In this document: piece by piece, positions 43,801 to 52,500 of the stretch
How the letters are laid out: every line of letters begins with the position of its first letter
Position numbering within the stretch: the stretch's first letter is position 1
Source: Parabacteroides sp. FAFU027
GTDB taxonomy: Bacteria; Bacteroidota; Bacteroidia; Bacteroidales; UBA7332
Assembly: GCF_022808675.1 (NCBI RefSeq)
Contig: NZ_JAKZKV010000004.1
Span: 248,001 to 312,000 of the forward strand
Direction: 5' to 3'
DNA length: 64,000 nucleotides
The notes under the pieces: generated by a model
Told to the model about the DNA's origin: nothing
What the model saw: only the letters and a program-made list of their open reading frames with translations
Database searches by the model: none
Made by a program: the position numbers and the translations under genes

Positions 43801-44368
43801 GTTTTGGCGGGATGCCCGTAGCGGTGGATACATCAGCTACAGCATGCTGACCCAAAAGAAATCGGATTTGTCTCTGATGGTACGCTATTGGGGGAATGAA
43901 ACTGGAAGCCGCTCGTTCGATATCCTGATAGATGGGGTTAAACTTACGACCGAGAATATCGTGGGCAAATGGAACCTGAACCAGTTTGTCAATGTGGAAT
44001 ACCCGATTCCAAATTCCATGACTACCGGAAAGGATACCATTATCGTAAAATTCCAGGCCATCAATACCAGTAACATTGCCGGAGGTCTGTTCTATGTCAG
44101 GTTATTGCAACCGGCCGGGACCAGTGAAGTGATTACCCCCAAAGCCTCAAAGAATGGCTGGGCGGCTTATGCTCTGAATGGTCAGATTGTGGTTACCGGG
44201 CTGCCTGAATCATCGACCATATCTGTGTATGACTATTGTGGTCACCTGTTAACCCAGGCTACAACGAACCTGACGACGCTGGCTATTCCCTGTGTACATA
44301 AAGGATTGAAACTAATCCGCGTGACATCAGGTGGTAAGTCCGGAACGGAAAAAGTAGTTGTGAAGTAG
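40868..44368 (+). CDS. GH127/GH146-type beta-L-arabinofuranosidase with T9SS tail
   Basis: An 1166-residue secreted enzyme. Order: signal peptide (1-21); N-terminal binding-like sandwich (about 25-215, ITNPSFETGSGTGWTW); cadherin-like domain (about 220-300); the DUF1680 (alpha/alpha)6 catalytic barrel (about 315-720); beta-domains (to about 930); a DUF6805-like sandwich (about 950-1085); T9SS sorting domain (about 1095-1166). The catalytic zinc-cysteine site is visible: Glu620 and Cys622 in GPESCNTNN and Cys689-Cys690 in WCCVGTGMENHGKYGEF, one of the pair being the nucleophile. EHGGMNE (505-511) and HANTQVPK are further family motifs. It removes beta-L-arabinofuranose, found on hydroxyproline-rich plant glycoproteins and some pectins. 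Confidence 0.9.
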   Translation: MKKTNLFVLSCLLGLLSGVHAQTSYTSKITNPSFETGSGTGWTWSGTTGYAWIGPNTDGDATKDGSYINGLWNSSIGDAECAQTITGLPAGYYKVTALVTVSTNRLTNQRLFVTSGGTTKSMLYGPSTHTAYSAANLTKLGATETYSFGGYSESSAENGPFYKLSVVKQVTDGSLTLGIRVSGKSTTKGYDFSYTTKGDAGFFKFDNFTLTEVSNVATLDYISLNSGFLDVTFNPGTLTYTATFPDGVTSITPSVIPTVEGVTVTGTGAVDVSSGSGGSTITVTALDGTTQKTYTINYKKEVTDPSAQQAKLYTNEFPLSDVTLLDGPFKHARDLNIQTILKYDVNRLLAPYRKEAGLTAKGTSYANWIGLDGHIGGHYLTALAINYAAKGDTACKRLMDYVVSELKTCQDANGVNNASWGVGYAGGVPSSASVWSTFKTGDFTSFNAAWVPWYNLHKTYAGLRDAWLYGSNTTAKTVFLAFCDWAINITSALTDTQMETMLNIEHGGMNEIFADAYQMTGNAKYLTAAKRFSHKVILNSMAAKTDNLDDKHANTQVPKAVGFQRIAEVSKDATYTTAAQYFWQTVTSNRSLASGGNSRKEYFPAASACSDYVNVPEGPESCNTNNMLKLTEDLFRISPQAKYTDFYERALYNHILSTQHPDHGGFVYFTPARPRHYRVYSAPNQAMWCCVGTGMENHGKYGEFIYTHSQDSLYLNLFVASELNWKDKGVKVRQTTSFPEEEKTKLVITADAPKAFTLMVRSPKWVKAGALKIVVNIDTLSIISVPQSYIGINRTWSNGDSVRILLPVQNTIEQMPNVSSYVAIMHGPVLLGAKTGTEDLTGLVADDSRWGHIANGTLLPLDKAPVIVSDRTSIPTKLVPVAGKPLNFTAKALFVTKADSALVLEPFYKIHDSRYMMYWMALTKAQYQAVLDSVAAAQAAALQLEARTVDKVAPGEQQPEVDHKLQCTNSYTGSYQNEFWRDARSGGYISYSMLTQKKSDLSLMVRYWGNETGSRSFDILIDGVKLTTENIVGKWNLNQFVNVEYPIPNSMTTGKDTIIVKFQAINTSNIAGGLFYVRLLQPAGTSEVITPKASKNGWAAYALNGQIVVTGLPESSTISVYDYCGHLLTQATTNLTTLAIPCVHKGLKLIRVTSGGKSGTEKVVVK

Positions 44369-44398
44369 AAATAATAATCACCTGATAAAGGTGAATGA

Positions 44399-44437
44399 AG
44401 GCGGTTCCGGCATAAGGTTGGAGCCGCTTTCTTTTTT
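44399..44437 (+). terminator. Terminator of the beta-L-arabinofuranosidase gene
   Basis: GCGGTTCC (44401-44408) and GGAGCCGC (44420-44427), with one G-U pair, followed by TTTCTTTTTT. Confidence 0.75.
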
Positions 44438-44461
44438 ACTTCCGGCACTACATATATTGGC

Positions 44462-44604
44462 TCTCCTTGCCGAATAAGTGTATCTCCCGACTGAGAAACT
44501 GCATCTCCGGGTCAGGAAACCGCATCTCCCGATTGAGAAATTGAATCTCCTGACTGAGAAACCGCATCTCCCGGTTAAGAAACTGCATCTCCTGTCAGAT
44601 AAAC
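44462..44604. repeat. 21-bp tandem repeat, six full units plus a partial
   Basis: Units begin at 44462, 44483, 44504, 44525, 44546 and 44567, with a partial unit from 44588. The consensus is about TCTCCCGACTGAGAAACTGC plus A. Units differ at several sites, mostly C/T and A/G. On the minus strand the period of seven codons gives an irregular RCGFSV.R-like heptapeptide series. Confidence 0.88.
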
Positions 44605-44696
44605 AAAAACTCAATAGAATAGAGGCATAATCCCTTATTGACTGAATCTTCACCCTTTTTGATTCTTATTAAATCCTTGTTCAGATTGAGTAACAG

Positions 44697-44704
44697 TACT
44701 TTTG
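44697..44704 (+). promoter_or_regulatory. -7-like promoter box of the LamG/DUF6055 operon
   Basis: TACTTTTG matches TAnnTTTG and lies 54 bp before the start codon. The -33 region has only CTTG (44676-44679), at 17 bp. Confidence 0.45.
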
Positions 44705-44758
44705 TTTGTTTTTAGCCTTAATGCGTTGAAACACTGTATTTACTTAGTCTGATACGAT

Positions 44759-47005
44759 ATGAAGAAATCCATTTACTCCTTTTTTCAAAAGCGGGTCATA
44801 CTGGCAGCCTTGTTGGGCACCGGTCTGTTGACGCACTTTTCACTGGATGCGCAGGATACCACTACCGGTCTTATCCTGAAGTATTCGTTTGACAATGTCA
44901 CCGGGACAACGGTCACCGATGATTCCGGCAATGGCAAGACCGGTACGCTTCAGGGCGCTGCTGCCGTAACCACCGGATATACGGGGAAAGGCATTGTCTG
45001 TACCGCCAAAGCCGACTACATCACAGCTCCGGCAAACATCAATTCCGGTCTCTCTTCTTTTACTTTTTCGACCTGGGTAAAGATGACCGCTTTGAAGAAT
45101 GCTACCCGCTTTTTCGATTGGGGGACAGGTGCAGACGGTACCAATAATTTCCTGGCATTTATCCCCAGTTATAATGGCGATGACCAGTATATGGCATTGC
45201 GGTTCCGTCCGGCATCCGGTACAGCTGTCAATATCGCTTCGACAGAAAAATGTCCCGTTGGTGCGTGGGCGCACATTGCCGTCACCTATAGCTGGAACGG
45301 CTCATCGGGAACCGGTACCATTTACCTGAATGGAAAAGCCGTCGGCACAGCTTCCGGTATCACTTTCAATCCTTCGACATTCCTGGGGAGTACCGCCAAT
45401 AACTACTTCGGATATTCCCGTTGGTCAACCGATACCAACGGATTCAACGGGATCTTCGACGATATCCGCATTTATAACCGCGCGTTAACAGCCTCTGATG
45501 TTTCGGCGTTGACCGGACTGGAGGAACTGACTACTCAATACAACCAGCTTAGTCTCGGTGATATTTCCGCCGTGACCGCTAACCTGACTTTGCCCAAAAC
45601 ACTCGGAGATAAGGGTGTCAGGGTTTACTGGAAATCATCCTGCAATAAAATCATTGATACGATGGGCGTTGTCACCCGTCCTAACTATTTCGATTATACG
45701 GCTACCCTCACGGCCACCCTTTCCAATGGCATTACCACGATGACGAAAACCTTCACGCCTAAGATTCTAGCTGCTGACGGAACGGGCTTCACCAAAGACC
45801 TGCTGGTGCGTTACGACTTCTCCAACCTGAGCGGTGTGACTGTCAAAGATGTCGCTGAGAAACAATTCTCCGGAGCTTTGAGGAATAATGCGACCGTTGT
45901 AACGATGGGTACGGCGGAAACCGGTATCTATAATGTGCTGAAACTGGGTGCTACATCCGCCTACTTCGATATGGGTTATGAAGTGGGTAAGATGTTTAGC
46001 CTCCTCAACGACTATACCGTAAGCGCCTACTATCGCATTGATGCGGCGAATACCAGTCTGGCTAACGCGGGAAACATGATTTGGTGTTTTACAAACAGTG
46101 CCAATGCATCATCTTTACAAAACGGCTATCTGGCGGCTAGTCTGTACGACCAAAGTCTTAATGTTACTCCGACCTACAATGTAGGTACGGGCAATCAGTC
46201 CTTATCATTCCGGAGACAAGCGCTGAAGGGCAACTGGCACCACATCGCCTATACGCAGAAAGGAACCCTCGGCACCATTTACATTGACGGCATCTCTATG
46301 GGAACTGACCAAATCACTAATCTACCCGTTTCTACATTGGTCAGAGAGAGCTCTTCGGGGACCCTTTATAACTGGATTGGTCGTTCATGTTACGCCTCGG
46401 ATTCTTATCTGTCAAATGCATTGGTCTATGATTTCAGGTTGTATAAAAAGGCATTGACTGCGCTGGAAATCCAGCAAACGGAATTGAATGTCCCGGCCAA
46501 TATTGCCAATCTGGAGGCTGCCTATAAAGCCTTTGCCGGAACGGCCAAAACTGCTGAAACCGCTATTTCAGACCCTGTCATTCATGCTGTTCCCACTTAT
46601 CTGGAGATTTTACAAAACGACAACTCTACCCAAAAAGTTCCGTTGACCAGTTTCAGCAAAATGACCGCTACGGATGCACAGACCAGCATCGTACTGACCT
46701 CCGGAGCATTAAACTTCGCAACGGACGACATCCGCAAAATGGTATTGAGTGACGGCACGGCCTCTATTCCTACCGTGCTTGCCAAAGCAGAGCTGTCACT
46801 TTATCCTAATCCTGCTACCAGTTACATAGTCCTTCACCGCCCGGAAGCAGGGCAGGGGACAATCAGTATCTATTCCATTGCCGGACAACAAGTGCTGACC
46901 CTGGAGGCCGGCGCACAGGATGTGTCCATCGATGTCAGCACTCTTCCGCAGGGAGTTTATATTGTAAAATCAGGAATTCACGTAGCTAAATTCTCGAAAA
47001 AATGA
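44759..47005 (+). CDS. Secreted protein with two LamG domains and T9SS tail
   Basis: A 748-residue protein with a long signal peptide (about 1-31). Domain order: LamG/concanavalin-like domain 1 (about 38-255, LILKYSFDNVTGTTVTDDSG and GIFDDIRIYNRALTASDV), a bacterial Ig-like segment (about 265-340), LamG domain 2 (about 345-580, VRYDFSNLSGVTVKD and VYDFRLYKKALTALEI), a linker, and a T9SS sorting domain (about 675-748, LSLYPNPATSYIVLHRPE, then GVYIVKSG). LamG domains bind carbohydrate or protein ligands, so surface attachment to the substrate is the likely role. Its TGA overlaps the ATG of the next gene (ATGA, 47002-47005), which indicates translational coupling with the DUF6055-like protein. 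Confidence 0.88.
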   Translation: MKKSIYSFFQKRVILAALLGTGLLTHFSLDAQDTTTGLILKYSFDNVTGTTVTDDSGNGKTGTLQGAAAVTTGYTGKGIVCTAKADYITAPANINSGLSSFTFSTWVKMTALKNATRFFDWGTGADGTNNFLAFIPSYNGDDQYMALRFRPASGTAVNIASTEKCPVGAWAHIAVTYSWNGSSGTGTIYLNGKAVGTASGITFNPSTFLGSTANNYFGYSRWSTDTNGFNGIFDDIRIYNRALTASDVSALTGLEELTTQYNQLSLGDISAVTANLTLPKTLGDKGVRVYWKSSCNKIIDTMGVVTRPNYFDYTATLTATLSNGITTMTKTFTPKILAADGTGFTKDLLVRYDFSNLSGVTVKDVAEKQFSGALRNNATVVTMGTAETGIYNVLKLGATSAYFDMGYEVGKMFSLLNDYTVSAYYRIDAANTSLANAGNMIWCFTNSANASSLQNGYLAASLYDQSLNVTPTYNVGTGNQSLSFRRQALKGNWHHIAYTQKGTLGTIYIDGISMGTDQITNLPVSTLVRESSSGTLYNWIGRSCYASDSYLSNALVYDFRLYKKALTALEIQQTELNVPANIANLEAAYKAFAGTAKTAETAISDPVIHAVPTYLEILQNDNSTQKVPLTSFSKMTATDAQTSIVLTSGALNFATDDIRKMVLSDGTASIPTVLAKAELSLYPNPATSYIVLHRPEAGQGTISIYSIAGQQVLTLEAGAQDVSIDVSTLPQGVYIVKSGIHVAKFSKK

Positions 47006-48801
47006 AGAAAGGAGTAATATTCACCATAATTGCATTGCTGGTCCTGACCTCGCTGTTTGCGACCGACAAAACGTTGAACTTTTTCAAAACCAACCGACAG
47101 GTACTGCGTTTTGCCCTGTCCACCATTGATAGTGTAAAAACGAACAATAGCACCAACCAGATATTGATTCATAAAAAGGACGGAACCAAGAGTACCGTCA
47201 GTATGACCGAGATCGATAGCATGAACTACACTTCGGGCGAATACCTGCTGCCTACTGTCCAGTCTCTTTCTATCGCTTATGATTACTTTCTGGGAAAGGC
47301 GGTCTGCATTGCAAATATTTCCAACGATGGCAGCAGTAATATCATGGACAGGGGCATTTGCTGGTCCACGAAACACAACCCTACCGTTCTGAACGCTAAA
47401 ACCGCCAGCGGTACGGGGGCCGGACAATATTATGGTATCATGACAGGGTTAATTACCGGCATTACCTATTATGTCCGTCCTTATGCCACCAATTGCCTGG
47501 GTACAACTTACGGAGAAGAAAAAACAGTTGTGTATATGCCAAACTATGTGTATGTCTCCACGGCCTATACCGGTAGCGGTGTGCTCGATAAGACCGGAAC
47601 CTACTTTATGGGACGTAGCATTGAATCTGACCATTTTATCTTATTCTGGGAACCTGGTTTTGGCAATGATCCATCCACAGCCGCGACGGGATATAAGACT
47701 GATGTAAATCTTGTGCTGCAACGGGCAGAAGCCTGTTATAAAATGTACACCGACTCGCTGAAGTTTGTGGACAAGAACAGCACCAGGATGAATAACTATA
47801 AAATGATTATCCTACTGAAATACACCACAGACTGGGTGGCGAGTGGCAGCGGATATGACAATACGATTGGCGCCCTGAATATCAGCCCGTGGGCAGCTCC
47901 CTCGCGCACCGGACAGACGATTTGTCATGAAATCGGCCACTGTTTCCAGTATCAGGTGCATTGTGATATCGGTGACAATAATCGCGGATTTATGTATGTT
48001 TTGGGTAGCGGTACCGGAAATGTTTACTGGGAAATGTGTGCCAACTGGCAGGGATATCTGGTAGCGCCCACCGAGACCTTTTCCGGTGATTTCTTTGGCG
48101 GATTTACTAAGAATACATTCAAATCGCCTTTTCATGAGGATACCCGCTACAACAACTATTTCATCAACTTCTACTGGAACTACAAACACGGTAACGGCGA
48201 CATGGTCGGACGCATCTGGCGTGAATCGATCAAACCGGAAGACCCTGCTCAAACCTATATGCGCCTGAACGGTCTTACCCTGCAACAGTTCAACGACGAG
48301 AACTGGGATATGGGCGCACGTTGGGCTACCTGGGATATCCCCGCTTTAAGAACGATGGGGGCAAACTACATCGGGGCAATTTCCACTACGATGAAGGCTT
48401 CAACGGATGCCGGATTCTGGAAGGTGGACAGTGCTCAGTGTCTTCAGGACCACGGTATCAATATTATCCCGCTGAAGATTTCAACAAAACCAGCTACTGT
48501 AAAAGTAACCTTCCAGGGGCTTGCGGGTGCGAGCGGATATAGAAATGTGGACAATGTATCGAGAGCCGGATGGCGTTACGGTTTCGTAGCCCTACTGAGC
48601 GACGGTACCCGTCTGTATGGCCAGACCGGCAGCGATGCCAACGGCGGAACGGCTACACTGGATATTCCGGCTACCACCTCCAGGCTCTGGTTGGTGGTAA
48701 CCAGCGCACCATCCACCTATAAGGTTCACTCCTGGGATGATAATGCTGCAAACGATGAACAGTGGCCTTACCAGGTAAAATTCGAGAATACAAGTTATTA
48801 A
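47002..48801 (+). CDS. DUF6055-like secreted protein with HExxH motif (putative metallopeptidase)
   Basis: A 599-residue protein with a signal peptide (about 1-20). An N-terminal segment (about 22-75), a fibronectin-III-like unit (about 90-170, GLITGITYYVRPYATN), and a main domain from about 200 (ESDHFILFWEPGFGND) that resembles DUF6055. This domain has TICHEIGHCFQY, with His309-Glu310 and His313 forming an HExxH motif, and Glu344 in YWEMCANWQGY 31 residues later, an arrangement like gluzincin zinc peptidases. The C-terminal about 120 residues form a beta-rich domain (LWLVVTSAPSTYKVHSWDD). No T9SS tail is evident, unlike its partner gene, with which it overlaps by 4 bp. Peptidase activity is inferred from the motif only. 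Confidence 0.75.
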   Translation: MKKGVIFTIIALLVLTSLFATDKTLNFFKTNRQVLRFALSTIDSVKTNNSTNQILIHKKDGTKSTVSMTEIDSMNYTSGEYLLPTVQSLSIAYDYFLGKAVCIANISNDGSSNIMDRGICWSTKHNPTVLNAKTASGTGAGQYYGIMTGLITGITYYVRPYATNCLGTTYGEEKTVVYMPNYVYVSTAYTGSGVLDKTGTYFMGRSIESDHFILFWEPGFGNDPSTAATGYKTDVNLVLQRAEACYKMYTDSLKFVDKNSTRMNNYKMIILLKYTTDWVASGSGYDNTIGALNISPWAAPSRTGQTICHEIGHCFQYQVHCDIGDNNRGFMYVLGSGTGNVYWEMCANWQGYLVAPTETFSGDFFGGFTKNTFKSPFHEDTRYNNYFINFYWNYKHGNGDMVGRIWRESIKPEDPAQTYMRLNGLTLQQFNDENWDMGARWATWDIPALRTMGANYIGAISTTMKASTDAGFWKVDSAQCLQDHGINIIPLKISTKPATVKVTFQGLAGASGYRNVDNVSRAGWRYGFVALLSDGTRLYGQTGSDANGGTATLDIPATTSRLWLVVTSAPSTYKVHSWDDNAANDEQWPYQVKFENTSY

Positions 48802-49025
48802 ACACACCGATTGTATGTGATGTGCCTGAATTATTGTTATATTTACCCCCAATCCCTCTTATGGGGATATAGGAGTGGAAAAATGCCATATTAATACGAC
48901 ATTAATTCAGTTTTATGTCAGAAAATATAAGTTTTTGAGAAGACTTCCATCGGCATTAATGATGTTACCAGCCGGATGGAAGAAGTTACGGACATTTGTC
49001 CGATAACTTGAATGTGTGGTTATGA

Positions 49026-49063
49026 AAGCCGTGGTGATTGTGAAATCGCTGCGGCTTTTTTTA
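49026..49063 (+). terminator. Terminator-like hairpin
   Basis: AAGCCG.GGTGATT pairs with AATCGCT.CGGCTT around a short loop, followed by seven T residues. It lies 225 bp after the DUF6055-like gene, which has no nearer terminator. Confidence 0.6.
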
Positions 49064-49066
49064 GTT

Positions 49067-49197
49067 CGCCCAGCATGGGCGATAACCTAGGGTAAGCGCC
49101 ATGTCGCGCATTCGGTTATTATACCCTATGTTATGCTTATGTCAACATAGAGTCAACCTGTACCTGGGATATAGTAATCTTGGGTATAGGTTTGACT
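49067..49197. repeat. Structured multi-stem intergenic element
   Basis: Three consecutive foldable units: CGCCCA-GCA-TGGGCG (49067-49081); ATAACCTAGGGTAA with TTATACCCTATGTTAT; and AGTCAACCTGTACC with GGTATAGGTTTGACT (49151-49197). It could be a repeat element or a small structured RNA. No open frame explains it. Confidence 0.45.
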
Positions 49198-49408
49198 GAG
49201 TGGAAAGGTGACCGAAGAGAGCTTTAATTCTTTGAAGAATAGCCGGTAGGGAGGACTAGGATTGGATTGTATCTGGATTTATATATATTATCTGAAAACA
49301 CAAATAAGAGTAGGGTTGATTTTTATAGGTTTTATTATTTCTGTCATGTCTGCTTAAGCAAGTAAAGTTAATCTGTGGTTGTAGCTAAGTTTTGATTCGG
49401 TTTTTGTA

Positions 49409-49439
49409 TTTGAATTTGAATGAATGATGCCTATATTTG
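49409..49439 (+). promoter_or_regulatory. Promoter of HTCS2
   Basis: TTTG (49409-49412), exactly 19 bp, TATATTTG (49432-49439): a perfect match to the Bacteroidota consensus TTTG-N19-TAnnTTTG, 115 bp before the HTCS2 start codon. Confidence 0.75.
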
Positions 49440-49554
49440 CAGTAACTTTATTCCGGATATATACTCAGACATCTTCGGATACAATTTAACCTTGAACGCT
49501 TCAACCGATAGAAAAACGTATTGAGCGTAGCTAAAACGATAAAACCAGTAATAC

Positions 49555-52500
49555 ATGAAAAATACTTTACTTGCGTTATTTCTTTTTCTACTATCATTTT
49601 CGACTTACTCCTCAAACGCAAAGTTTTACAGTATAAACTCTCTTTATGGAATATCCATGCGGGAGGTTGCTTCCGTATGTAAAGATAAAAACGGATTTAT
49701 CTGGGCTTCATCAAAAACCGGGGTGCTAAGGCTTGCTGGTGACGACTATAGAATTTATCAGCTTCCCTATGAGAATGCAGATATTGTATCAGTAAGACTG
49801 GTGTATTCAAAGTTGGGATTGCTGGCTTATACCAATAACGGACAGTTATTTCGATACAATGCAATCGAAGATCGTTTTAACCTGATGGTGAGTATGCCGA
49901 AGGTTTTGAACAATCGGTTCTTGGGTGTTAATAGTGTCGAAATTGATGATGACGGAAGTTATTGGATGGCAACTACATTTGGTCTTTACCGGTATCGGAA
50001 AGGGCATTTAACTCTCATTAAAAATACGGATGAGACTTACTTTACAACGAAGTATGATGCAAATCAGCTATTTGTTGCCAAATCTACAGGAATTGGATTA
50101 TTGAATATACATTCGATGAAGCGGAAATGGCTTTTTCGTAATAATGCGCAATCCGGACTTCATGTATCTAAGTTTTTCTATGATAAAAAAGCGAAAAGAC
50201 TTTGGATTGGAACATATTCTAAAGGTTTGTTTTTCTATGATTTGGGTAAACATACTTTATTGAAGGTGCAGATAACAAGTTTTCCCAAACAACCGATTTT
50301 AGCCATTGAGGCAAATTCCGATTCTACAATTCTTGTAGGAATTGATGGTCAGGGTATTTGGGAGTTGAACCGAGCAGGAACCAAGGTGCTGAATATATAT
50401 AAAGAGGATGTGGATGATCCCTCATCACTTCGTGGTAACGGAGTATATGATATTTTCAGTGATCAAAACAAACGTGTCTGGATTTGTACTTATAGTGGTG
50501 GCGTTTCTTTTTTTGATCAGACTTCACCTCTCGTTGAACAACTAACACATAGAATCAATAATCCCAACTCTTTGGGGAATAATAATGTAAATAAGATCAT
50601 TCAGGATAAAAGAGGGAATATCTGGATGGCTACGGATAATGGTATAAGTCGTCGGGAAGCCGGGACAGGACGGTGGCAGACGTTTTATCAAAATAAGCAA
50701 GAGCAGGCGCGGGCTTTTCTGTCTCTGTGTGAAGATGACAAAGGTCGGATCTGGGCCGGGACTTATTCCTCCGGTATTTATGTTCTGGACGAACAGACCG
50801 GACGTGAAGTTGCTCATTATTCCGAAGATACGCCCGGATCAACATTGGAGAGCAATTTTGTACTGGATATATTCAAAGATAGCCAGGGGGACCTCTGGAT
50901 TGGCGGAATACGAGGAAAGATAATTTGTTACCTTTCAAAGGAAAACAAATTCAGGACATTCACTCAACAACCTATCAATGCTTTTGCTGAATTGTCATCA
51001 AACCAAATGCTTTTAGCCTGTTCATATGGCTTATGTCTTTTAGATAAAAAATCCGGAGAGATAAAAACATTACTGGATGGATATATGGTACAGGATTTGA
51101 TGACTTTAAATAACGATGTCTGGATTTGTACTTCGGGTGACGGGCTGGTTCGATTTAATCTGAAAACGCACAAAACGCAAAAGATAACAACCACACTGGG
51201 ATTGCCTTCGAATTATGTGAATAGTATAATGAGTGCAGACGGATATTTATGGTTAGGAACAGAACGTGGATTGTGCCGCTTAAATCCCAATAATATGGGA
51301 GTGCTCACATATAACTCTGTTTTTTCCCTCTCCCGCGTATCTTATAACCGAAACTCTCATTGCAGGCTCAGAGATGGTCAACTGGTCTGGGGAACCAGTA
51401 TGGGCGCTGTTCGCTTTTCACCTGAGGCTTTGACCGGTATAAAATCTCAAGGAGCCATATTTTTCCAGGATCTTAGTCTGGCTGGTCGATCCATTCGCGG
51501 AAGCCTCAGCACTCCTTTAGATAGTCTACAGGAGCTATCATTGAACTATAATCAAAATACACTAAATCTGGAATTATTGTCTATTGGGAATATTTTCGGA
51601 GCAAAGTATTCCTGGAAGTTGGAAGGTCTTGATAATGAGTGGAGTCAGCCGTCGGGAAACCATTTTATAAACTATTCAAATATACCAAGCGGAGATTACC
51701 AGTTGAAGATAAAACTTTATGATAGTTCGCTCTCTAAGGTAATCGCGGAGCGAACATTGAATCTGACTATTGTCCCTCCTTTTTGGAAAACCTGGTGGTT
51801 CAGACTGTTTTTGTTTTTACTGACTGTCGGTATTATTTATTTTATCCTGAATTATTATATCGAACGGCTCAAGCAACAACATACAGAAGAAAAAGTCCGT
51901 TTCTTTACCAATACAGCACACGATATCAGAACGTCACTGACATTAATCAAGGCTCCGATTGAAGAACTGACGAAAGAGCTAAACCTGTCGGATGTAGGAC
52001 GACACTATCTTTCACTGGCAACTGAACAAGCCAGACGTCTTTCGACAGTGGTGACTCAATTGATGGATTTTCAGAAAGTGGATATCGGTAAAGAACAACT
52101 CTCTCTAAGAATGGTTGATGTTGTAAAATTGGTTGAGCATCGAAGTATGATGTTTGAGTCTTGTGCTAAAAGTAAAAACATTGATCTGCAATTTGACTCA
52201 GACCAGGAATGTTATCAATCAGCTATCGACGAGTCCATGATGGAAAAGATAATTGACAACCTGATTTCCAATGCGATTAAATATTCACATCCGGATAGCC
52301 GGGTTCAGATCAGTTTGAGATGTAACCCCGATATCTGGACTCTGGAAGTGCAGGATCATGGGATAGGAATCAGCAAAAAGGCCCAACGCCAGCTATTCAG
52401 GGAGTTTTACCGTGGAGAGAATGCTATAAATTCGAAGATTGTCGGTTCGGGTATCGGGCTTTTATTGGTGAAAAATTATGTAGCACTGCATGGCGGTGAT

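Larger units (their letters stand above)
44369..44758. other. Intergenic region with 21-bp tandem repeat
   Basis: Contains the terminator of the arabinofuranosidase gene, a 21-bp tandem array (44462-44604) and a -7-like box before the LamG gene. A minus-strand open frame of 91 codons crosses the array only because the 21-bp period keeps the frame open. Confidence 0.6.
48802..49554. other. Intergenic region with hairpins and promoter of HTCS2
   Basis: A 753-bp gap without a gene. It holds a hairpin (48944-48982), a terminator-like hairpin with T-run (49026-49063), a multi-stem structured element (49067-49197) and the HTCS2 promoter (49409-49439). Confidence 0.6.

Noticed and set aside
44462-44604. 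CRISPR array
   Set aside because: Units are contiguous with no spacers, and the repeats are diverged, so it is a tandem repeat.
44378-44653. 91-codon minus-strand open frame with Cys/Arg/Phe heptapeptides
   Set aside because: It is produced by the 21-bp tandem repeat keeping one frame open, and it also covers the terminator of the upstream gene. Kept only as a remark on the repeat.
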